Positions 54,385-60,913 of a DNA stretch of 60,913 nucleotides are shown here, piece after piece (the stretch's first letter is position 1; each line of letters starts with the position of its first letter). The DNA comes from an uncultured Christensenella sp. (GTDB lineage: Bacteria > Bacillota > Clostridia > Christensenellales > UBA3700), in the NCBI GenBank assembly GCA_910578245.1, contig CAJTPC010000006.1:1-60913 (forward strand), given 5' to 3'. The notes beneath the pieces were generated by a model. The model did not search any database. It was given only the letters and a program-made list of their open reading frames with translations, and had not been told where the DNA came from. A program made the translations under genes and the position numbers.

Positions 54385-55065
54385 TTATTCTTTTTGTTGG
54401 CGCTTTTGCATAACGCCCCAGCTTATGAAGCCGTAAATATCGCATACCACGTATAGCGCTACTGCTGTAAGCATGGCTATGTTTTTTATATCGTCAAGCG
54501 TTGCGAAAAGCCACAGTACGCACAGTACGGCGTCGTTAAACAAGAAAGATAAAAAGCCGTATTTGCTTCTTCTGGACTGGAAGTACGTTGCAAGCACGCT
54601 AGTTACGATAGAAATCGTACTGAATATCAGTTGAGAAGTGTGAATGGCTCTCAACACAAAATAGAATACCGCAAAAGATATTATAGCTACTATGCTCACG
54701 ATGATTATTTCTTTCTTGGTTATTGAGTTGACTTTGACCACGTAGTCTTTGCCAAGATGCTTTAGCCAAGCAACTAGCTGAATTACAGTCATAGGAAACA
54801 TCATACAGACGTTGATAAAGACTTCGCCGTAGTATTTGTTTTTGAAAGAGAGTATGCTATAAAAGATTATCATACCCCAAGTGAAGAATATTCCTATAAC
54901 TTTACCTTTGGCGGCAAAAATTACGCAAGACAAACCTAAAAGACCTGTGACGGCGGAAATCCAAGACGCCTTAAAACATATTGACATCGTTGAAATCAAA
55001 ATCAGACCTGCAATATATAAAATCAATTCGGCAATACGCCATTGTCCAAAGATTTTTTTAATCAT
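54385..55065 (-). CDS. pnuC: PnuC-family nicotinamide nucleoside/mononucleotide transporter
   Basis: A 226-aa membrane protein with about seven helices. WISAVTGLLGLSCVIFAAKGKVIGIFFTW near 33-62, YYGEVFINVCMMFPMTVIQLVAWLKH near 78-104 and QSRRSKYGFLSFLFNDAVLCVLWLFA near 160-186 match the PnuC family. It imports nicotinamide riboside or related vitamins by facilitated diffusion. It starts 1 bp after rlmB. No NAD- or thiamine-type riboswitch is seen before it, as expected within an operon. Confidence 0.85.
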   Translation of the reverse strand: MIKKIFGQWRIAELILYIAGLILISTMSICFKASWISAVTGLLGLSCVIFAAKGKVIGIFFTWGMIIFYSILSFKNKYYGEVFINVCMMFPMTVIQLVAWLKHLGKDYVVKVNSITKKEIIIVSIVAIISFAVFYFVLRAIHTSQLIFSTISIVTSVLATYFQSRRSKYGFLSFLFNDAVLCVLWLFATLDDIKNIAMLTAVALYVVCDIYGFISWGVMQKRQQKE

Positions 55066-55066
55066 A

Positions 55067-55786
55067 CTATTTTAGGCGTTGGCGAGCTACTTCATAGCAT
55101 ATTATGCCGCAAGCTACGGAAGCGTTGAGGGAATTTACTTTACCGAATTGCGGAATGGACAATACGCCCGTGCAGAGCTTTGCCGTCAGTTGTTTTACGC
55201 CAAAGCCTTCGCTGCCTATAACTATCGCCGTATCTTCTTTTAGGTGGCTCTCGTAAAGGCAATCTCCGTTCATATCAGCGCAATACACGTTGACAAAGTC
55301 GTCTTTGAGCGAGCGTATAGTGTCGTTTATATTAGTAACGCTTGCGATGCGCATATGATTTGCCGCGCCTGCCGACGCGCGAAGTACAGTTGCGTTTACG
55401 CCCACGCTCCGTCTGGTCGGCAATACGATACCGTGCGCGCCTACGCACTCGGCGACTCTGATAATGCTTCCCAAATTATGCGGGTCTTCGATTCCGTCGA
55501 GTATTATTAGGAATAGTTTTTCGCCCTTTGATTTAGCGTACTCCAAAATATCGTCAAGAGAGCAGTATTCGAAGTCTTTGCTCAAAGCAATCACGCCTTG
55601 ATGACGTTTGCTTTCGCTGATTCTGTCGAGATAGGCTTTATCAACAAAGTCCACTCGAATATTCTTTTTGCGGGCAATATCTATGATAGACTGCAAATCG
55701 CGCGCAGTCTTTGAGATGCAAATCTTTGAAATTGCCGTGTTGGAGTCAAGCGCTTCCTTGACAGGGTTTTTGCCTTCTATGTTCAT
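55067..55786 (-). CDS. rlmB: 23S rRNA 2'-O-methyltransferase RlmB (SpoU family)
   Basis: A 239-aa SPOUT methyltransferase. The N-terminal 70 residues are the L30e-like substrate-binding domain (GKNPVKEALDS at 4-14). The catalytic part has NLGSIIRVAECVGAHGIVLP (motif 1, about 112), VIGSEGFGVKQL (motif 2, about 190) and IPQFGKVNSLNASVACGIICYE (motif 3, about 210), forming the AdoMet trefoil knot. It methylates a guanosine in 23S rRNA. It begins 1 bp after the DUF711 gene. Confidence 0.9.
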   Translation of the reverse strand: MNIEGKNPVKEALDSNTAISKICISKTARDLQSIIDIARKKNIRVDFVDKAYLDRISESKRHQGVIALSKDFEYCSLDDILEYAKSKGEKLFLIILDGIEDPHNLGSIIRVAECVGAHGIVLPTRRSVGVNATVLRASAGAANHMRIASVTNINDTIRSLKDDFVNVYCADMNGDCLYESHLKEDTAIVIGSEGFGVKQLTAKLCTGVLSIPQFGKVNSLNASVACGIICYEVARQRLK

Positions 55787-55787
55787 C

Positions 55788-57137
55788 TTAGTTCTTATTG
55801 CTATGCAACGGAGCGGGTATGCGTCCGCCTCTCGATATAAATTTTGACGGGGAATACGTATTGATATTCATGATTGGAGCAGTGCCGAGAAGTCCGCCGA
55901 ACTCAGCAGTATCTCCCGCTTTCTTGCCGTATACCGGTATCACTCTCACAGCGGTAGTCTTGGTATTGACTACGCCGATTGCTATTTCGTCTGCGATTAT
56001 ACCGGATATTACGTCTGCAGTGGTATCTCCGGGGATAGCTATCATGTCAAGACCTACTGAGCATACGGCAGTCATTGCTTCAAGTTTGTCAAAGCTCAAA
56101 GCGCCTATTTGCGTAGCTTTTATCATACCTGCGTCCTCTGACACCGGGATAAACGCTCCCGAAAGTCCGCCCACGTTCGAGCAAGCCATAATGCCGCCTT
56201 TCTTTACTGCATCGTTGAGCATTGCAAGACAAGCAGTCGTGCCGTGCGCGCCCACGCTTTCAAGTCCTATTTCTTCGAGTATATGCGCCACCGAATCGCC
56301 AATTACGGGAGTGGGGGCTAGAGATAGGTCTACTATACCGCAACTTGCATTGAGGCGTTTGCTTGCCTCTTTAGCTACGAGTTGACCTACTCTCGTTATT
56401 TTGAAAGCCGTCTGCTTTATGCATTCCGCAACGTCTGTCAAATCGCCGTTGCATTTTTCCAAAGCCGTTTTTACTACGCCGGGACCCGATACGCCTACGT
56501 TGACTACGGTATCGTCCTCGCCGGCGCCCAAGAAAGCGCCTGCCATAAAAGGATTGTCTTCAACGGCGTTGGCAAATACCACTAGCTTAGCGCATGCTAT
56601 ACTGTCTTTTTCTTTGGTAAGGTACGCGCAGTCCTTGACGATTTTGCCCATAAGCGCGATGGCGTCCATATTTATGCCAGCCTTGGAAGTTGCCACGTTG
56701 ATTGACGAACATATTTTGTTAGTCGTTGACAGCGCCTCCGGAATGGAGAGCAAAAATTCTCTTTCATACGGAGTCATTGCTTTATGTACGAGGGCAGAGT
56801 AGCCTCCCAAGAAGTCAATACCCGTTTCGTTGGCAATCTTGTCGAGAGTGCGGATTATCTCAAGGTGTCCTTTACTTGCGGAGGATATTAGAGAAATCGG
56901 CGTGACGGATATGCGCTTATTGACGATAGGTATTCCGAGTTCGCTCGATATATCGTTTCCGATTTTTACGAGATTGCCAGCCTTGGACATTATCTTATCG
57001 TATATCTTGTCGCAAGTGCGTTGTTTGCTGTCGGTAATACAGTCAAAGAGAGATATTCCCAACGTAATCGTGCGCACGTCGAGGTGCTGTTGGGAAATCA
57101 TATTTATCGTTTCTATAATTTCGTTGCTTGAATACAT
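55788..57137 (-). CDS. DUF711/PFL-like family protein (UPF0210)
   Basis: A 449-aa protein of the UPF0210/DUF711 family, related in fold to glycyl-radical enzymes but of unknown activity. It begins SSNEIIETINMISQQHLDVRTITLGISLFDC and contains FLGGYSALVHKAMTPYE, INVATSKAGINMDAIALMG and FGGLLGTAPIMNINTYSPSKFISRGGRIPAPLHS, all conserved in the family. ATG 57137 is chosen because AAGGGA lies nine bases upstream. It overlaps the ACT gene stop by one base frame, the usual pairing. Confidence 0.88.
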   Translation of the reverse strand: MYSSNEIIETINMISQQHLDVRTITLGISLFDCITDSKQRTCDKIYDKIMSKAGNLVKIGNDISSELGIPIVNKRISVTPISLISSASKGHLEIIRTLDKIANETGIDFLGGYSALVHKAMTPYEREFLLSIPEALSTTNKICSSINVATSKAGINMDAIALMGKIVKDCAYLTKEKDSIACAKLVVFANAVEDNPFMAGAFLGAGEDDTVVNVGVSGPGVVKTALEKCNGDLTDVAECIKQTAFKITRVGQLVAKEASKRLNASCGIVDLSLAPTPVIGDSVAHILEEIGLESVGAHGTTACLAMLNDAVKKGGIMACSNVGGLSGAFIPVSEDAGMIKATQIGALSFDKLEAMTAVCSVGLDMIAIPGDTTADVISGIIADEIAIGVVNTKTTAVRVIPVYGKKAGDTAEFGGLLGTAPIMNINTYSPSKFISRGGRIPAPLHSNKN

Positions 57138-57139
57138 GA

Positions 57140-57430
57140 TCAAAGTCCCTTCTTGTCGGTGTCGATTTTATGCATGCTGTCGAAGATGCTTTGCAGTTGG
57201 ATATGTATCTCCAAATGAGTTTTTTCTCCCAATTCTTTGAGCTTGTCCACTATAGCGTCGAATTTGAGAGGACATTCGCTTGTATCAACCGCCATAATCA
57301 TTGTGAAATAATCTTGCATAATGGTTTGCGAAATATCTTCGATGTTGATATTCATCTCGTAAAGAGCTGTCGAAACCTTTGCGATTATGCCTTTTTTGTC
57401 TTTTCCTATTACCGAAACTATTGCTTTCAT
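57140..57430 (-). CDS. ACT domain protein (UPF0237)
   Basis: A 96-aa single ACT domain: KAIVSVIGKDKKGIIAKVSTALYEMNINIEDISQTIMQDYFTM, then SECPLKFDAIVDKLKELGEK. ACT domains bind amino acids or small ligands. In many Bacillota this gene precedes DUF711, so it is probably its regulatory partner. Confidence 0.9.
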   Translation of the reverse strand: MKAIVSVIGKDKKGIIAKVSTALYEMNINIEDISQTIMQDYFTMIMAVDTSECPLKFDAIVDKLKELGEKTHLEIHIQLQSIFDSMHKIDTDKKGL

Positions 57431-57446
57431 TTTATCTCCTCAAAAA

Positions 57447-58022
57447 TCAATAAATTTTTATTACTTTTCCTATTATACTTGAAGTGTCGAACGTGCCGTT
57501 GGTATGCGAGTCGACTGACACCTTACCGCCTTGGATATTGCGGTTGTCGCCTAGCACGAACATTTGTCCTTGCGGGACCGTGAGTCCTTCTTTAGATAAA
57601 ATAGCGTCTACGACTTCTTTTTCCGACTGGTTGGACGGCGTAAAATAATTTTCGCTGTAACCGTTTTTTACGTATTCTTCGTTGTAAGGCTTGCCGTTGA
57701 CAATCCAAGTCAAATTATCCAAATCGAACTGAATTATATCTCCCTCAAGTCCCAATATGCGCTTTACGTTGGCTTTGTCCTCTCTTTGGAATACTATTAT
57801 ATCTCCTCGTTGTAATTTGTATCCGTATTTGACAAGCAAAAGTTTATCGCCCTCTGCCAGAGTGGGGGACATACTCTGACCTATCACCGCTATAGTCGCA
57901 AATATCGTAGAGAATAGTATAATCAAGACGAGGATTATCGCTATCATTACCGCAAGCATGACGTTGAGCGCAACAACGTACTTTTTTCTTTTAGGCTTAT
58001 CGATATAAGTATATACTTCCAT
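57447..58022 (-). CDS. lepB: Signal peptidase I
   Basis: A 191-aa membrane serine protease that removes signal peptides from exported proteins. One N-terminal membrane helix (about 16-46) is followed by the catalytic Ser in GQSMSPTLAEGD (about 50), KLQRGDIIVFQ, the catalytic Lys in NVKRILGLEGD (about 88) and the closing FVLGDNRNIQGGKVSVDSH. This is the Bacillota SipS form. Its start overlaps the DUF951 stop by one base. Confidence 0.93.
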   Translation of the reverse strand: MEVYTYIDKPKRKKYVVALNVMLAVMIAIILVLIILFSTIFATIAVIGQSMSPTLAEGDKLLLVKYGYKLQRGDIIVFQREDKANVKRILGLEGDIIQFDLDNLTWIVNGKPYNEEYVKNGYSENYFTPSNQSEKEVVDAILSKEGLTVPQGQMFVLGDNRNIQGGKVSVDSHTNGTFDTSSIIGKVIKIY

Positions 58023-58216
58023 TAATTACGCTCCAAAATGCCTTTGACGGATTTCTTAAAATTTTCGGCGGAGATAATAACGGTATGATTGCACTTGTCG
58101 CATTGAATTTTGAAATCGACGCCTTTCTGCAAGACGGTCCAGACGTTATTTCCGCACGGATGATTCTTTTTGGTTATTACTTTGTCGAATTGATTTATTT
58201 CGCTTAACTTAATCAT
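58022..58216 (-). CDS. DUF951 protein
   Basis: A 64-aa protein of the DUF951 family, with the typical KKNHPCGNNVWTVLQKGVDFKIQCDKCNHTV. Three Cys residues in HPCG and QCDKC suggest zinc binding. The family is often encoded near ychF or mscS; here it is the second gene of the lepB operon. Confidence 0.85.
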   Translation of the reverse strand: MIKLSEINQFDKVITKKNHPCGNNVWTVLQKGVDFKIQCDKCNHTVIISAENFKKSVKGILERN

Positions 58217-58220
58217 AGCG

Positions 58221-59882
58221 TTATATCCAAATTACGTTGTTGATCAATGCGTGGTTAATATCTACAAACGACAGTTTTTTGACTCGGTTCCAATCTTTGA
58301 GCGAAACAAGGTCTTTGGTCTTGAAATCGGAATGAGATAGAGCTATCTTTTGCCACTCGCCGCCGACAATCTTGACGTTTACCATATAGCTCTCGTAAGA
58401 GAAATCGTCTGTTTCTACGGAAAGTTCTACGACTAAATTTCTGTCTTTTTCGCAATAGCAGTCGAATTGCAATATACTCGTTTCTTTTCTCTCGAAGTTT
58501 TTATCGCTGATATAATAAGTCGAAAGGTTACCTCTGCGCGCGGTTACGCCGAATATATCGTAGGCGCCAAGTTGCAGTTCCGGCATATAAGAAGCGCCGG
58601 TAATATTATCCACCGCCCAAGCGTTAAGACCTTGATTTCTCTCATAAACAATTCGCGTACGCTTTGGCGCGATTCTATCTACTTTTACTTTCTCTAAGTC
58701 GAGCATTTGCGGTAGGGAAGAGAAACTTTGACCGTCCTTATACTGCGTTGATGAGAATGCGAATATTTTAGTATCGCCGTAGCGAGCCGGAATTTGCGTC
58801 ACCGGATTAGCCGAAGATAGAAGTATTCTATCCCAATGTCTAAATTCGCTGTTAATCTCGTTGTATGAGTAAAATACTACGAGTTTATCTATCTCGGCGC
58901 TGTCATCATACTCCATTTTAGCCAATACTTTGCCCTCGCTGATTTCAAAGGTGAGTTTAGGCGACTTAGGAATGTTTTTGCCGTTGTATACGCAGTCTAG
59001 CCAATAGATTGTCGTAGCCGTGGCGTAGCTATCAATGGTATTAGTGATATTCGCGCAAAGACAAACTCTGTTATTGCCGTTGTTAGCTGTTAATTCAAGA
59101 GATTTTTCCACTCTGTCCACGCTGGTGTAATTGCTGTTTGTACCTGATAAGTACAGCACGGGGCAGGTGACGAATTTTGCGTACGCCTGCGGAGTGCAAG
59201 CGCTTATCCATTGCAGTTTATCTTCTCTGAAATCAAATTCGTCTACGCTGTCGGAGAATCTAAACAAGCCCTTGAATTCTGCCCAGCCGGCATTATTTGT
59301 GGCTATTATGCCGTCTACACGTTTGTCGGTTCCCGCTACTTGCCAGAGTATGTTGCCGCCTTCCATTGAAGAGCGGAGATATATTTTGTTGTCTTCGCCG
59401 AGAAGTTTTTTAATGAAAGTAATTACGTTGCGACACATCTTACTCCAAATGTATACGCAAGAATCTTTAGGGGAGTTTACGTAGGAATTGAGATGTCCTT
59501 TGCTGTGAGCGTAGTTGGCATATTCCAAAGACTTTGGGTAAATTGTGTATCTGGCTCTATTAGGCGACTTGCCCATGTAGTCAAAACTAATTACGCCGTA
59601 GCCTCTTGGGATAAATATATTGGATACGTCTTCTTCTAGAAAAGAATCGTATCCGTTGATATAAATTATCGTAGCGTTCTTATAATCGGTCTTGGGGATT
59701 TTGCCATGGCAGTAGATTAGGGGAGTATCTTTGTCCGTGTCGGTATCGCAACTGAGATACACCTCAAAATTCACCACATTTTTGCCGTCGGTTTCATACT
59801 TCAAGAAGTTGGCTTTGAGTTTGACGGCGTTTGCGTCGTAATCTGCCCACAGTGACGTAGGTGACAATATATTGTTATCCAT
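58221..59882 (-). CDS. Alpha/beta-hydrolase-like protein, catalytic residues apparently lost
   Basis: A 553-aa protein. Residues about 1-330 resemble CE7/acetylxylan-esterase-type hydrolases (YDANAVKLKANFLKYETDGKNVVNFEVYL, FIPRGYGVISFDYMGKSPNRARYT). The nucleophile elbow reads YLRSSMEGGNIL rather than GxSxG. The usual Asp position is in GTNSNYTSVD and the usual His near ANITNTID is Asn, so activity is doubtful. Residues about 340-550 are a beta-rich C-terminal region like a carbohydrate-binding domain. No signal peptide is present. ATG 59882 lies 7 nt after TATAAT, so the mRNA may be leaderless. It opens the eight-gene minus-strand operon. Confidence 0.6.
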   Translation of the reverse strand: MDNNILSPTSLWADYDANAVKLKANFLKYETDGKNVVNFEVYLSCDTDTDKDTPLIYCHGKIPKTDYKNATIIYINGYDSFLEEDVSNIFIPRGYGVISFDYMGKSPNRARYTIYPKSLEYANYAHSKGHLNSYVNSPKDSCVYIWSKMCRNVITFIKKLLGEDNKIYLRSSMEGGNILWQVAGTDKRVDGIIATNNAGWAEFKGLFRFSDSVDEFDFREDKLQWISACTPQAYAKFVTCPVLYLSGTNSNYTSVDRVEKSLELTANNGNNRVCLCANITNTIDSYATATTIYWLDCVYNGKNIPKSPKLTFEISEGKVLAKMEYDDSAEIDKLVVFYSYNEINSEFRHWDRILLSSANPVTQIPARYGDTKIFAFSSTQYKDGQSFSSLPQMLDLEKVKVDRIAPKRTRIVYERNQGLNAWAVDNITGASYMPELQLGAYDIFGVTARRGNLSTYYISDKNFERKETSILQFDCYCEKDRNLVVELSVETDDFSYESYMVNVKIVGGEWQKIALSHSDFKTKDLVSLKDWNRVKKLSFVDINHALINNVIWI

Positions 59883-59889
59883 ATTAATT

Positions 59890-59918
59890 ATTATAATCAA
59901 AGTATTACGAAATTGCAA
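59890..59918 (-). promoter_or_regulatory. Promoter of the minus-strand operon, leaderless geometry
   Basis: TTGCAA (59913-59918) and TATAAT (59890-59895) with a 17-bp spacer. Only 7 nt separate TATAAT from the ATG at 59882, and no SD exists, so transcription should begin at or next to the start codon. Confidence 0.65.
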
Positions 59919-59998
59919 CTATCAATACCTAATTTAGTAATATTTTAATATTTTAATAAATATAATAGTGACAGTTTTATATGTTGACGGAGGGAATT

Positions 59999-60505
59999 AT
60001 GGCAGATGACAGACAGGATAATTGGGCAAACGATAATGATTTTGTGATTGCCGATGATACGCAGATAGCCAATATGCAAAGAGAGTATGAATCAATCGGG
60101 GTATGCGCTTGTAAGAATGAGAGTAGATCCTGCGTATATCCGCTTCCCGTGTATATGACTGAGCATTGCTTATCATTTTGCAAATGCGGTAAGGAAATGC
60201 TGTCAATTTTGGGCTTGCTTGATCAAATCTTCGTTGCGCGCAACAAAAAAGTCATTGACTTTATTATTAAATCAATAGGCAAAAATAATACTGCTATCGC
60301 GCTAAAAGGGGACATAACCCAAGAGATTTTTCTGCCTGCAAAGCGTATGCCTATGAAGCAGTCAATGTACAGATTGCTGGAACTGCACAACTTAATGAGT
60401 ATAGCTTTAGACGAATTATGCCTCTACGACAAGAGCGTAAGTATGCAAGAAGCCGTAACAAGGCATTTGCTGATTGGGAGTACTTTGCACGGTTTGTGTA
60501 TTTGA
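59999..60505 (+). CDS. Unrecognised Cys-containing protein
   Basis: A 168-aa soluble protein from ATG 59999 after GGAGGG. I do not recognise it. The first 35 residues are acidic and Asn/Asp-rich. A Cys group follows (CACKNESRSC at about 33-42, then HCLSFCKCGKEM near 55-66). The rest is helical with LLDQIFVARNKKVIDFIIKSIGKNN. The Cys spacing could bind metal. It is divergent from the minus-strand operon, with TATAAT at 59961-59966 as a possible -10. Confidence 0.55.
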   Translation: MADDRQDNWANDNDFVIADDTQIANMQREYESIGVCACKNESRSCVYPLPVYMTEHCLSFCKCGKEMLSILGLLDQIFVARNKKVIDFIIKSIGKNNTAIALKGDITQEIFLPAKRMPMKQSMYRLLELHNLMSIALDELCLYDKSVSMQEAVTRHLLIGSTLHGLCI

Positions 60506-60506
60506 T

Positions 60507-60668
60507 GTTCGGCGAGAAGAGAGGCTAGTCAAATCTAAAATGCGTCTTTTCCGCCAATCTAACTCTTGGCTCTCGCCGACGTACAGCAAGTACGACGACG
60601 CTCGTCAAAAGTCATCTTGACAAAAAATCCGCTATTTTATTCTTTGCCTATCTCTCTTCTCGCCGAAC
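60507..60668. repeat. Long hairpin element with 17-bp inverted ends
   Basis: GTTCGGCGAGAAGAGAG (60507-60523) and its perfect complement (60652-60668) flank a 128-bp GC-richer segment without a gene. It looks like a small non-autonomous element or an extended intergenic palindrome, directly after the stop of the orphan gene. Confidence 0.6.
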
Positions 60669-60676
60669 TAGCCTAC

Positions 60677-60775
60677 GTCATTTTGTCCGACATTATGTCA
60701 TTTCGACCGCAGTGGAGAAATCTCAACCGCTTAGACGTCATTCTGAGCGAAACGTAGTGAAGTCGAAGAATCTTT
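60677..60775. repeat. Intergenic GTCATT-type repeat cluster
   Basis: Three blocks start with GTCATT at 60677, 60697 and 60737. The latter two read GTCATTTCGACCGCAGTGG... and GTCATTCTGAGCGAAACGT..., both ending in GAATC or GAAATCTC-like sequence. This pair is a widespread intergenic repeat type in many bacterial genomes. It holds no gene. Confidence 0.7.
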
Positions 60776-60810
60776 ACTCTCGTGTGCGCGTCAAAACTTT
60801 AACCTATTAC

Positions 60811-60840
60811 ACCTCACATCTAATGGGTGTGAGGTTTTAT
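60811..60840 (+). terminator. Terminator-like hairpin near the right edge
   Basis: ACCTCACATC pairs with GGTGTGAGGT (10 bp, one G-U) around a TAATG loop, followed by TTTAT. The remaining 60841-60913 shows no gene. Confidence 0.55.
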
Positions 60841-60913
60841 GGTAGTGTAAAGCGTGACTTGGTAGAGTAGGCTTATAAGTGGAATTTGCATTTAGTACTA
60901 GTATATTTTTTAG

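Noticed and set aside
54385..55786. Riboswitch controlling pnuC
   Set aside because: pnuC starts 1 bp after rlmB, so there is no leader in which a riboswitch could fit.

Overview
The window looks like chromosome of an uncultured, AT-rich member of the Bacillota (class Clostridia). The reasons are spo0A, a sigH-type sigma factor next to mrnC and thyX, a cysteine T-box ahead of cysE-cysS, a Bacillota-type signal peptidase I operon with DUF951, ACT and DUF711 genes, purine-rich Shine-Dalgarno sites and TTGACA-17/18-TATAAT promoters. TGA acts as a stop codon. I cannot name the genus.

Layout. (1) 1-7896: a paired-palindrome operator/promoter, a 1526-aa secreted surface protein with a glycine-rich C-terminus, and a MacB/FtsX-type ABC exporter, in one operon. 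(2) 7953-35291: a visibly AT-richer defence and mobile island. It holds an orphan TIR-like protein, gene relics, an SF1 helicase with a Vsr-like nuclease end, a membrane DUF2971 protein, and one tight operon of AbiTii, type III methylase, a HEPN-like gene, type III restriction subunit and the Gabija pair gajA-gajB. Next come a degenerate array with a period near 85 bp, xis-int, a second DUF2971 gene, a DUF4238 gene, an 810-aa four-TM protein and a second helicase-nuclease. The island ends at a tRNA-Ser gene (35405-35493) that has a broken 5' half-copy 230 bp away. (3) 35850-39072: acidic zinc-ribbon protein, spo0A, an XRE regulator that may be leaderless, and an AEC permease. (4) 39098-41678: Cys T-box, cysE, cysS. 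(5) 41730-52031: metabolic genes (M29 and M28 aminopeptidases, gap, a class III aminotransferase, FGGY kinase, tandem class II aldolase) and two lineage-specific envelope or zinc-ribbon proteins. (6) 52028-53850: mrnC, thyX, sigH. (7) 53851-59882, minus strand: an eight-gene operon (alpha/beta-hydrolase fold protein, DUF951, lepB, ACT, DUF711, rlmB, pnuC, GNAT). (8) 59999-60913: an orphan gene and an intergenic repeat cluster.

How the parts work together. The island pairs DNA-targeting defences (type III R-M, Gabija, two helicase-nucleases) with probable abortive-infection effectors (TIR, AbiTii, HEPN-like) and a tyrosine integrase. The DUF2971, DUF4238, four-TM and helicase-nuclease genes each have no assigned role but sit where defence genes sit, most with their own consensus promoter. 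They and the repeat array before xis-int are the best candidates for something undescribed. Outside the island most genes are ordinary housekeeping. All functional calls come from reading motifs; no database search was run.
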